Shown here piece after piece: positions 25,693-33,748 of a stretch of DNA of 64,000 bases. A program made the translations under genes and the position numbers. The DNA lies in NCBI RefSeq assembly GCF_001663775.1, contig NZ_KV467168.1, positions 697,065 through 761,064 of the forward strand. Reading direction: 5' to 3'. Positions within the stretch are counted from its first letter, which is position 1, and the number at the start of each line of letters is the position of its first letter. The notes under the pieces were generated by a model that was not told the origin of the DNA, made no database searches, and was given only the letters and a program-made list of their open reading frames with translations. Source of the DNA: Arthrobacter sp. B6 (GTDB lineage: Bacteria > Actinomycetota > Actinomycetes > Actinomycetales > Micrococcaceae).

Positions 25693-27117
25693 ATGTTCAA
25701 GAATGCGGACGAAGTCCTCAAGTTCATCAAGGACGAAGATATTAAATTCGTCGATATCCGCTTCACCGACCTCCCGGGCGTCCAGCAGCACTTCAACGTG
25801 CCTGCCAAGAGCGTTGACGCAGACTTCTTCGTCAACGGCCAGCTCTTCGACGGATCTTCCATCCGCGGCTTCCAGGGCATCGCCGAGTCGGACATGCAGC
25901 TGATCCCGGACGTAACCACCGCATTCCTGGACACTTTCCGCATGGAAAAGACCCTGGCTCTGAACTTCTCCATCGTGAACCCGCGCACCGGCGACCCCTA
26001 CCACCGCGACCCGCGTGGCGTAGCTGAGAAGGCGGAAGCCTACCTTGCCTCCACCGGCATTGCGGACACCGCGTTCTTCGCCCCGGAAGCCGAGTTCTTC
26101 GTCTTCGACAACGTCCAGTACCAGTCCTCCCCGCAGGGCAGCTTCTACAAGATCGACTCTGAAGAAGCACACTGGAACACCGGCCGCGAAGAAGAAGGCG
26201 GAAACCTGGGCTACAAGACCCCCGTCAAGGGCGGTTACTTCCCGGTCTCCCCCACTGACAAGCAGGCTGACCTGCGTGACGCCATGTGCGTCGCCCTGGA
26301 CGAGGCCGGCCTTGAGGTCGAGCGCAGCCACCACGAAGTCGGTTCCGCCGGCCAGGCTGAGATCAACTACAAGTTCACCACCCTGACCCACGCTGCCGAT
26401 GACCTGCAGAAGTTCAAGTACGTCATCAAGAACACGGCCGACGCCTGGGGCAAGTCGGTAACCTTCATGCCGAAGCCGGTCTTCGGTGACAACGGCTCGG
26501 GCATGCACTGCCACCAGTCGCTGTGGAACGGTGGCGAGCCGCTGTTCTACGACGAGAAGGGCTACGCCGGCCTGTCCGACACCGCCCGCTGGTACATCGG
26601 CGGCCTGCTGAAGCACGCCGACGCCGTCCTGGCTTTCACCAACCCGACCGTGAACTCCTACCGCCGCCTGGTCAAGGGCTTCGAAGCTCCCGTAAACATG
26701 GTTTACTCGCAGGGCAACCGCTCCGCCGGTATCCGCATCCCTATCACGGGCACGAACCCCAAGGCCAAGCGCATCGAGTTCCGCGCGCCGGACCCCTCCT
26801 CCAACCCGTACCTGGCATTCGCTGCCCAGCTGATGGCCGGCATTGACGGTATCCGCAACCGGATCGAACCGCCCGCCCCGATCGACAAGGACCTCTACGA
26901 GCTCCCCGCCGAGGAAGCCAAGGACATCCCCAAGGCTCCGGGCACGCTCGAGGAAGCCCTGGAGGCCCTGGCCGCGGACAACGAGTTCCTGCAGGCCGGC
27001 GGCGTCTTCACCCAGGACCTGATCGACACCTGGATTGAGTACAAGTACGAGAACGAAATCCGTCCGCTCTCCCTCCGCCCGAACCCGTACGAGTTTGAGC
27101 TCTACTACGGCGTCTAG
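25693..27117 (+). CDS. glnA: Glutamine synthetase type I (beta, adenylylatable)
   Basis: A 474-aa dodecameric enzyme that makes glutamine from glutamate, ammonia and ATP. The GS beta-grasp ([18 protein letters not shown]) and catalytic regions ([36 protein letters not shown]) are present. The adenylylation tyrosine is Tyr402 in [11 protein letters not shown], the target of GlnE encoded nearby, and the C-terminus ELYYGV is the usual one. The ATG has TTAGGAG upstream. Expression is likely activated by GlnR through the box at 25526-25563. A strong terminator follows. Confidence 0.98.
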   Translation: MFKNADEVLKFIKDEDIKFVDIRFTDLPGVQQHFNVPAKSVDADFFVNGQLFDGSSIRGFQGIAESDMQLIPDVTTAFLDTFRMEKTLALNFSIVNPRTGDPYHRDPRGVAEKAEAYLASTGIADTAFFAPEAEFFVFDNVQYQSSPQGSFYKIDSEEAHWNTGREEEGGNLGYKTPVKGGYFPVSPTDKQADLRDAMCVALDEAGLEVERSHHEVGSAGQAEINYKFTTLTHAADDLQKFKYVIKNTADAWGKSVTFMPKPVFGDNGSGMHCHQSLWNGGEPLFYDEKGYAGLSDTARWYIGGLLKHADAVLAFTNPTVNSYRRLVKGFEAPVNMVYSQGNRSAGIRIPITGTNPKAKRIEFRAPDPSSNPYLAFAAQLMAGIDGIRNRIEPPAPIDKDLYELPAEEAKDIPKAPGTLEEALEALAADNEFLQAGGVFTQDLIDTWIEYKYENEIRPLSLRPNPYEFELYYGV

Positions 27118-27177
27118 CTGGATCATCGGCTGAACAGGCATTAGTCAGCCACTAGGCCGCAGGAATCCGCATTCAAT

Positions 27178-27230
27178 AAAGGCCGGTCCCAGGTTTCATT
27201 ACCGGGGGCCGGCCTTTTGTTGCCCTGAAG
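27178..27230 (+). terminator. Intrinsic terminator of glnA
   Basis: AAAGGCCGG (27178-27186) pairs with CCGGCCTTT (27219-27227), extended by CCC/GGG, with a TTTTGTTG tail. Confidence 0.9.
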
Positions 27231-27250
27231 GCGAGGCTCGGCCTCGCACC

Positions 27251-29368
27251 CTAGGCAATGGCGATGCGCGCCAACAGGAGTGCGCCCACGGTCACGTCGA
27301 AGACGGCGCGGCCGTCCTCATGCGTGAAGGGTATCTCCACAGGCGCCGAGTCTCCCGGCTGCGTGATCGTGACCCCGCCCGGCGTCTTCCCGCCGCAGGG
27401 GATGGCGGCCCTGAAGCTGGCGCTCTGCCCATTGAACCCGCCAGTATCGAGGCCGTCGATGTTGGCGAAGAGCACGTCCAGCCGGTCCTCCGTGGGCTGT
27501 CGCAGGTCAATGACGACGGCGGGCGGAGCATCGGTCACAATGGTGCGGCGGCTCACAGCGATGAGCTCCGTCAGCGCGGTGGTGACCGCCGCGTCGGTGG
27601 CCTGGTAGTACTTCTGCCCCACCTGCTCCGTCACGAGCACCACTGCACCGCGGCCGTACGACGTGCGCGACCAGTCGGCGGCCGCGCTGATGCCAAACGC
27701 CTGCAGCAGCGCCGGCTGCGCCCGCAGTGCGCCGTTCTCGTCGAAAACGCCGGCATCGGTGCTACCGGTGACCAGCAACGTGCCGCCAGCCTCGACGTAG
27801 CTCTTCAGCGCGCTGATCTCCCCATCCGCCAGTGCCGCCGGCCGCGGCGCCACCACCACCGGGTAGGGCGCGAGCCGCGCCGCCGACACGTGCGGGGTGG
27901 TGACGACGTCGTACGGAGCGTGTGCGTGGATGAGGGCTTTACAGATGCCGCGGTACTCCGCGAGATAGGGCAAGGTCGTGGCGGAGTCGGAGGGCGCGGT
28001 CGCCCACCAGAGCTCATCAGCCGGGTTGGTGCTGGTGTAGAGTCCCACGCCGGCGTTCTTGTCGATAAAGTCGCGGCTCACGCTGGAGAAGATCACCGCC
28101 GCAGGGTTGGCGCTCTCGCCGGCCCAGATGTCGTTGTTATCCTTGAGCCAGCCAAATATCTTGCCGCGCCAGGCGTCACCCACTGTCTGGTTGAGGAGCG
28201 GGATCTGGGTCTCGTACGGCCGGACGCCACCGGCGATGGCGATGGCCATGACCCGCTCGGCGTCGTCCGCCTGCTTGCCGTAGGAGATAACCCAGCTCGG
28301 GTTCTTGCCCGCGCAGCCGCGGCCGTGGCGCATCATGATCGCCATCGAGATCCAATCGTCGGCGGGCGCCTCGCGCATGCCGGTCTCGTCGCTGGCGCAG
28401 TCCACTTCCCACACGCGGAGCACATCGCCGTCGTCGCGGCTGGCGCCGTCGAGGCCCTGCACCGTGCCGGCGCTGTAGTCCATGGTGACGGTCTCGATGA
28501 TGAGCTGGAAGTCGGGCCGTACGGTGCGCGCGCCGGCGAGCACCGCCTGCTCGAACTCGTGGATGACGCCGTGGCGCCACGCCACCCAGCGGCGAAACAC
28601 CGCGTTATCCCAATCCACGCCGGTGGGCTGCGCGAGCCCGGTGTCGGCGAGGAACTTGGCGGCGCAGGTCGCGTTGGTGCACGGCCACAGACCGACGATG
28701 TCCGAAAGCAGCGGGACGTCGCCCCACACGCCGTCGAGCGCGGTCTGCGCCAGCCGCTTCACCCGGTTGATGAAGTATTCGCGGTAAGCGGTGGTGGGGC
28801 AGAGCCAGGCACTCTCGGTCCCCGCCGGCACCCAGAACACGCGGCCTTCGCCCCCGACGAACTGGTTGGCATTCCCGTCGATGCCGCGCTGTACCCAGTC
28901 CGGGTGATCCTTCCACATGGTGTGTTGCTTGGTCGGCGCGTCCTCGGTGAGCGCCTCCAGCATCGGGTAATAGGCGACCACTTTCATGCCGCGCTGGTGG
29001 CATTTCTTCGCTACCTCGTCGATGTAGACCGCGTTTTCCTCAAAAGCCGCGTCGGTCATGTAGAAGGAGAGGTCCGAATCGATCACCACCACGCTCACGT
29101 GCGCGGCCGCCAGCACATCAAGGCGCGCGTCGACGGCCGGGTCGTCCGCATAGGTCTCGAAGCCCGCGACGCGCGCGTCGGAGATCCAGCCCAGCTCCGC
29201 GGCCGGCGATTCTGTCCCCGCTACCGGGGTCTCGCCGCCACCCTGCAGCGGGTCCTTAGCTCCCTCGCCGGCTGGCTTGCTTTCACACCCGGCGCCAACG
29301 ACGGCAAAGCCCAGCGCGACTGACATGAATATACGCCTGGTCACCTTCCGGCCACTCCTGGTTGCCAT
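27251..29368 (-). CDS. Secreted lipoprotein with a glycosidase-like TIM-barrel domain, function unknown
   Basis: A 705-aa protein. The N-terminus has a twin-arginine-like TRRIFMS, a hydrophobic stretch and a lipobox VVGAGC, then a Gly/Pro/Glu-rich linker. From about residue 60 to 400 the sequence looks like an uncharacterised glycoside-hydrolase barrel (GHL6/alpha-amylase-like): GMKVVAYYPM, HPDWVQRG, LCPTTAYREYF, DGVWGDVPLL with a candidate acidic residue, and CTNATC. Residues of about 470-560 resemble the beta-galactosidase trimerisation fold (LKSYVEAGGTLLVTG). Substrate unknown. Codon use is visibly richer in GCG and CGC than in flanking genes, and homologous neighbourhoods in Mycobacterium lack it, so recent acquisition is likely. 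It is convergent with glnA. Confidence 0.72.
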   Translation of the reverse strand: MATRSGRKVTRRIFMSVALGFAVVGAGCESKPAGEGAKDPLQGGGETPVAGTESPAAELGWISDARVAGFETYADDPAVDARLDVLAAAHVSVVVIDSDLSFYMTDAAFEENAVYIDEVAKKCHQRGMKVVAYYPMLEALTEDAPTKQHTMWKDHPDWVQRGIDGNANQFVGGEGRVFWVPAGTESAWLCPTTAYREYFINRVKRLAQTALDGVWGDVPLLSDIVGLWPCTNATCAAKFLADTGLAQPTGVDWDNAVFRRWVAWRHGVIHEFEQAVLAGARTVRPDFQLIIETVTMDYSAGTVQGLDGASRDDGDVLRVWEVDCASDETGMREAPADDWISMAIMMRHGRGCAGKNPSWVISYGKQADDAERVMAIAIAGGVRPYETQIPLLNQTVGDAWRGKIFGWLKDNNDIWAGESANPAAVIFSSVSRDFIDKNAGVGLYTSTNPADELWWATAPSDSATTLPYLAEYRGICKALIHAHAPYDVVTTPHVSAARLAPYPVVVAPRPAALADGEISALKSYVEAGGTLLVTGSTDAGVFDENGALRAQPALLQAFGISAAADWSRTSYGRGAVVLVTEQVGQKYYQATDAAVTTALTELIAVSRRTIVTDAPPAVVIDLRQPTEDRLDVLFANIDGLDTGGFNGQSASFRAAIPCGGKTPGGVTITQPGDSAPVEIPFTHEDGRAVFDVTVGALLLARIAIA

Positions 29369-29374
29369 ACCCTG

Positions 29375-29380
29375 AGCCTA
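29375..29380 (-). promoter_or_regulatory. -10 element of the lipoprotein gene (leaderless start inferred)
   Basis: On the minus strand TAGGCT lies six bases before the ATG, with no Shine-Dalgarno between them. No convincing -35 element. Confidence 0.4.
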
Positions 29381-29445
29381 ACGTCGGAGTCAAGCATCAC
29401 CCACGAGTGTGGCCCCGCGGGAACAGGCGGGCCCAGCTCACAGGA

Positions 29446-29488
29446 GTCCGCCCGGGCCGCGGGCATCTTGCCGGCGGCCCGGGCGGAC
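29446..29488. other. 15-bp perfect hairpin next to the foreign lipoprotein gene
   Basis: GTCCGCCCGGGCCGC (29446-29460) is exactly complementary to GCGGCCCGGGCGGAC (29474-29488), with a 13-nt loop and CCTTTCT on the plus side. No plus-strand gene ends here. It may terminate the minus-strand GNAT transcript or be a repeat at the edge of the inserted gene. The remaining bases between 29369 and 29632 hold no gene I can see. Confidence 0.6.
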
Positions 29489-29632
29489 CCTTTCTATGGC
29501 ACTAAGGTGGAGGCTGACTCCAGACGTGCTGAGACCGGGAGCCAGCCCCCTGGCATGTGCTCCCCGAGACGAAGACTTTTCAAGCCTTCCCCCCAACAAG
29601 GTTTGAAGAACACCGCCAATCCACATGATCTG

Positions 29633-30268
29633 TCAATGTGGGACCTGAGGCAATGGCAAACCGCCGTGCAGTTGCGGTGTAAAGCTGTGGTACATGGTCC
29701 GCTGCGGCCCGGAACTGCCGCCGAGGTACTGCCCGTGGTCCACGAACCCGGCGTTTTGATATGCGGCCAGCCCTGCGGGGTTGCGCTCGTTGACGGAAAG
29801 CACGACGCCGGCCTCACCGCCTTCCTGCCCCGCCGTCAGTTTCGCAGCCGCCACCACGGCCGCTGCCGCCGCGAGCCGGCCAAGGCCCCTTCCCTGGTGC
29901 CGCCTGTCGATGAGGAAGCCCCTCAGGAGCCACGCGGAATGGTCGTCAGGCCAGCCTGCAAGCCGGGCAGCCCCTGCCTGCAGGGTCAGCACCCCGACCG
30001 CATCCCCGTTGGCTTCTATGACATAGGGCCGCCGGGACTGCTCCGCGAGGCCGGCCAGCGCCATTCTCAGCGGGTCGCCCACGAAGTCGAGCTGCCCCGG
30101 TGCCAGTTCCAGGAGGGCCACCGCCCCCAGTTGGATGGCGCACGCGTCCGGTCCAAGGTCGTCAAGGGGAATCAGCCAGACGGACCGGGCTTCTCCGTTC
30201 AGTTGGCTGACGTTTCGGTGTCCCCCGTTGGCGTGCTGTCCGCCGGCGGCCCCGCAGGGTCCATCCAC
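29633..30268 (-). CDS. GNAT family N-acetyltransferase
   Basis: About 211 aa with the GNAT acetyl-CoA site RRHQGRGLGRLAAAA (motif A) and the motif B helix NERNPAGLAAYQNAGFVDHG. The acetyl acceptor is unknown. The open frame begins at a GTG at 30268 inside the 3' end of the VOC gene. The first 20-30 residues (MDGPCGAAGGQHANGG) look like frame-read VOC sequence, so the true start is probably further in, near SVWLIPLDDL, although no ATG is available there. The two genes overlap or abut and are likely co-transcribed. Confidence 0.75.
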   Translation of the reverse strand: MDGPCGAAGGQHANGGHRNVSQLNGEARSVWLIPLDDLGPDACAIQLGAVALLELAPGQLDFVGDPLRMALAGLAEQSRRPYVIEANGDAVGVLTLQAGAARLAGWPDDHSAWLLRGFLIDRRHQGRGLGRLAAAAAVVAAAKLTAGQEGGEAGVVLSVNERNPAGLAAYQNAGFVDHGQYLGGSSGPQRTMYHSFTPQLHGGLPLPQVPH

Positions 30269-30642
30269 ATGACCTCCCAGAGGTGCCCGTCGGGATCCTG
30301 GAAACTGTGGTTGTACATAAAGCCGTAGTCCTGCACTTCCTGCGAAGGCGTGCCGCCGGCGGCGATGGCCTTGCGCACGGTTTCGTCCACGGCTTCCTTA
30401 CTGTCGACGGAAAACGCCATGATGGCCTCGGTGGAACCGGTGGCATCGGTTACATCCTTGGAGGTGAAGGTCTTGAAGAAGCCTTCCACGAGGAGCATGA
30501 CAAAGGCGTCGTCATTGATGATCATGCAGGTGGCATTTTCATCGGTGTAGTCCGGGTTGAAGGAGAAGCCAAGTGCGGTGAAAAAGTCGACCGACCTCTT
30601 CAAATCCTTCACGGGCAGGTTCACGTAAATTTGCTTAGCCAT
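30199..30642 (-). CDS. VOC family (glyoxalase/dioxygenase fold) protein
   Basis: A 147-aa VOC-superfamily protein built of two beta-alpha-beta-beta-beta modules. It starts AKQIYVNLPVKDLKRSVDFF and has the late module QDYGFMYNHSFQDPDGHLWEVMWMD, where His and Glu would bind metal. It is close to the lactoylglutathione-lyase-like family of unknown substrate often called YaeR/PhnB-like. I chose the ATG at 30642 (MAKQIYV); the frame is open upstream to 30768 without conserved sequence. The proline/threonine tail overlaps the GNAT reading frame. Confidence 0.83.
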   Translation of the reverse strand: MAKQIYVNLPVKDLKRSVDFFTALGFSFNPDYTDENATCMIINDDAFVMLLVEGFFKTFTSKDVTDATGSTEAIMAFSVDSKEAVDETVRKAIAAGGTPSQEVQDYGFMYNHSFQDPDGHLWEVMWMDPAGPPADSTPTGDTETSAN

Positions 30643-30727
30643 GGGCCCCAACGTAGCACCGGCCGCCCGGGGTGTCAGCATTGCAGCTTCAGCCGGATCC
30701 TGCACCAGTCGGCATTGCCCGGATCGG

Positions 30728-33700
30728 CTAGTGGCCGTAGAAGACCTTCTCGAAAACACCGCGGGCACGCCTGCTCAGGCGGAGGTAATCCTCCTCGAGG
30801 GTGCCGGCCTGGCCGGGTTCGTAGCCGCACCAGCGGGCCACTGCCTCGAGGTCGCGCCGGGAAGAAGGCAGGAGGTCTGATGCCCTGCCACTCCAGATGA
30901 CATTGGCCGACCTTATCCTGCTGGCAAGGCGCCAGGCGGAAGCCAGCAGTTGGGCATCGCTTGTCGCCAGGAGGCCCAGGGCCGCGGCCGCGTCGAGGGC
31001 CTCAATGGTGGAAGTGGTCCGCAGCTCCGGATGTTTGCCCGCGTGTTGGAGCTGGATCAGCTGGACCAGCCATTCGACGTCGCTGAGGCCGCCGCGGCCC
31101 AGTTTCAGGTGCCGGGCGGGATCAGCACCGCGCGGCAGCCGCTCCGACTCGACCCTGGCCTTGACGCGGCGGACTTCCCGGACGTCCTGTTCCGAAATCG
31201 ATTCCGGGTACCGGATGGGGTTGATCAGCTCCAGGAAGTCCTTGGCGAGCCCGTCATCACCTGCCATCGGCCGGGCCCGCAGCAACGCCTGGGCTTCCCA
31301 GATCAGGGACCACCGGCGGTAGTACTCGGCGAAGGAGTCCAGCGAGCGGACCATGGCGCCGTTTTTCCCCTCGGGCCGCAGGTCCGCGTCAACCTGGAGG
31401 ACGCGCTCGGCCATGATGGCGGGCTTCAGCGGCTGGGTGAGCAGGCTGGAAACCTTGGAGACAATCCGTGCTGCCTGTTCCTGGGCCTCCTCTTCCGTGT
31501 AGCCCGGCAACGCCCGGTGCACGTACATCACGTCCGCGTCTGAACCGTAACCGATCTCGCGCCCGCCCTGCCGGCCCATGGCTACCACAAGCACCGCAGT
31601 CTTGAGGGGTCCCTTCGCCGAGACAATCCCTTCGGCCACCCGCAGGGCCCCGAGCACTGCCGCCCGGTCCGTGTCCGCCAGGGCGGATCCCACCTGGTCC
31701 TGGCCCAGCAGTCCGGCGGAGTCGGCGATGGCGATCCTGAGGATCTCCCGGCGCCGGATCAGCCGGATGAGCCGCATGGCGTTCTCGGGGTCCGCATGCC
31801 GTGACATCTTGGAAGTGATTTCCTGCCACTGGGCTTCGAAGCTTAACGGTGCCAGGTCCCTGTCATGCCCCAGCCACGCCACCGATTCGGGCGACACTTC
31901 GAGCAGGTCGGCGATCAGCCGCGAGTTGGACAGGACGTGGCACAGCCGCTCCGCCGCCGCCGTGGAGTCGCGCAGCATGCCGAGGTACCAGTGGGTAGTG
32001 CCCAGGGTCTCGCTGACGCGGCGGAAGGCGAGGAGGCCGGCGTCGGGATCCACCCCTTCAGCGAGCCAGTCCAGCAGTATGGGCAGCAACTGCCGCTGCA
32101 GCGCAGCCCGCCTGCTGACCCCGGCTGTGAGCGCCTCGATATGGCGCATGGCCCCCTTCGGGTCGCCATAGCCAAGGGCTGCAAGCCGGCCTTGGGCGGC
32201 TTCGGGCGTGAGCCTGGCATCTTCGCTGCTGAGCTTGGCCGCGGTGTTGAGCAGCGGCCGGTAGAAGATGCGTTCATGCAGTTCGCGGACCGAGCGTTTG
32301 GTTTTTTGCCAGGCTGACAGCAGGGCGTCAGGGTGCGGCCGTTCGTTGGAGAACGGGCCCAGCACGGCCTTGGCCAGCGCACGAAGCGCCGCCTCGTTGA
32401 CCGGCATAAGGTGGGTCCGCCGGAGCTGGAAAAGCTGGATCCGGTGCTCAAGGAGCCGCAGGTACCGGTAGGCATGGTCGAAGCCGGCGGCGTCCGACCG
32501 CCCGATGTATCCTCCGGCCGAGAGTGCCGCGATGGCGGACGTGGTGTCCCGGCACCGGAGTGACTCGTCGGACTTGCCATGGACCAGCTGAAGCAGCTGG
32601 ACCGTGAACTCCACATCGCGCAGGCCGCCACGTCCGAGTTTGATCTGCCGTTGTTCCTCGGCGGCGGGAATGTGTTCGGTGACCCGGCGGCGCATGGCCT
32701 GCACTGATTCCACGAACCCGTCCCGTCCGGCCGAGTTCCAGATCAGCGGGGCGACTGCCTCCTCATAGCGCCGGCCCAGTTCCACGTCGCCGGCGATGGT
32801 GCGCGCCTTCAGGAGCGCCTGGAACTCCCAGCTTTCGGCCCAGCGGGCGTAATAGCTTTCGTGCGACGGCAGGGTCCGCACCAAAGGCCCGGACTTGCCT
32901 TCCGGCCGCAGGTTCGCATCCACTTCCCACAAGCCCGGCTCCCGGGCAATCGACGAAATGGCCCGGGAGATTCCGCTGGCCAGGGCTGTGCCGATCGTAT
33001 TGGCCCGCGCGTCGTCGAGTTCGGCGCTGTCGATCACATAGATGACGTCGACGTCGGAGATGTAGTTGAGCTCGCGGGCGCCGCATTTGCCCATTCCGAT
33101 GACGGCCAGGCCGACGTCCGCGACGTCGGCGGCGCCGAACTGCCCGGCTGCCTCGGCGCGGGATACGGCCAAGGCGGCCTCGACGGCGGCGCCGGCAAGG
33201 TCGGCCAGCTCAGCCCCGACGGCGGGCATGAAGTCGAGCGGGTCCGCGGCGCACAGGTCCTTGACGGCAAGATCCACCACCCCTCGGCGGTAGGCGGTGC
33301 GGAGGGAAGCGTAGGCTTCGGCTCCGGTCAGTCCCGCAACGGGCCGGGCAGACCTGGGATCTGCCCGGACGGATCTCAGCAGTGCCGCCCGGAGCTGGTC
33401 AGGATCGGCCTGTAGGGGTTCCGGACTTGCCCTGACGTCAAACGCATCGAGGTGTTCCGGGTGCCGAATGAGGAATTCGCCCAGGGCTTCGGAGGCACCA
33501 AGGACCCGGTACAGCGGCTCGCTGGTTTCCGGATCGGCGGCGGCCAGCTCCCGGAGGGCGGGATGTTTCTCGATCAGGCGGACCAGGGACTGCAGGGCCG
33601 TGTCGGGGTTCGCCGCCATCTGCAGGCCGGCAAACAGCTTGTCCTGGTCCAGGCCGTGCAGCTCACGGGCAGCGAGGAACCGCTCGCCCTTCTCCAGGTC

Positions 33701-33739
33701 GCTGAAGCCGGCCGAGATAAGGCGGCGCGCAAGGCTCAC
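30728..33739 (-). CDS. glnE: Bifunctional glutamine synthetase adenylyltransferase/deadenylase
   Basis: A 1003-aa GlnE switches glutamine synthetase activity by adding AMP to, or removing it from, Tyr402 of GlnA. Both nucleotidyltransferase domains are present, each followed by a GlnD-type helical domain. The N-terminal (deadenylating) half has ELNYISDVDVIYV near 240, and the C-terminal (adenylylating) half has YGSDADVMYVHR near 731. LRPEGKNG/LRPEGKSG motifs occur in both halves. It starts with a GTG nine bases after the glnA2 stop, so the two are one operon. GlnE is essential in M. tuberculosis because unmodified GS is toxic; that may apply here. Confidence 0.97.
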   Translation of the reverse strand: MSLARRLISAGFSDLEKGERFLAARELHGLDQDKLFAGLQMAANPDTALQSLVRLIEKHPALRELAAADPETSEPLYRVLGASEALGEFLIRHPEHLDAFDVRASPEPLQADPDQLRAALLRSVRADPRSARPVAGLTGAEAYASLRTAYRRGVVDLAVKDLCAADPLDFMPAVGAELADLAGAAVEAALAVSRAEAAGQFGAADVADVGLAVIGMGKCGARELNYISDVDVIYVIDSAELDDARANTIGTALASGISRAISSIAREPGLWEVDANLRPEGKSGPLVRTLPSHESYYARWAESWEFQALLKARTIAGDVELGRRYEEAVAPLIWNSAGRDGFVESVQAMRRRVTEHIPAAEEQRQIKLGRGGLRDVEFTVQLLQLVHGKSDESLRCRDTTSAIAALSAGGYIGRSDAAGFDHAYRYLRLLEHRIQLFQLRRTHLMPVNEAALRALAKAVLGPFSNERPHPDALLSAWQKTKRSVRELHERIFYRPLLNTAAKLSSEDARLTPEAAQGRLAALGYGDPKGAMRHIEALTAGVSRRAALQRQLLPILLDWLAEGVDPDAGLLAFRRVSETLGTTHWYLGMLRDSTAAAERLCHVLSNSRLIADLLEVSPESVAWLGHDRDLAPLSFEAQWQEITSKMSRHADPENAMRLIRLIRRREILRIAIADSAGLLGQDQVGSALADTDRAAVLGALRVAEGIVSAKGPLKTAVLVVAMGRQGGREIGYGSDADVMYVHRALPGYTEEEAQEQAARIVSKVSSLLTQPLKPAIMAERVLQVDADLRPEGKNGAMVRSLDSFAEYYRRWSLIWEAQALLRARPMAGDDGLAKDFLELINPIRYPESISEQDVREVRRVKARVESERLPRGADPARHLKLGRGGLSDVEWLVQLIQLQHAGKHPELRTTSTIEALDAAAALGLLATSDAQLLASAWRLASRIRSANVIWSGRASDLLPSSRRDLEAVARWCGYEPGQAGTLEEDYLRLSRRARGVFEKVFYGH

Positions 33740-33748
33740 CGCGCCAGC

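Noticed and set aside
27320..29323. Long plus-strand open frame opposite the lipoprotein gene
   Set aside because: It has no recognisable domain, is rich in Arg, His, Gly and Val as expected of an antisense frame in GC-rich DNA, and the minus-strand frame has a lipobox and coherent domains.
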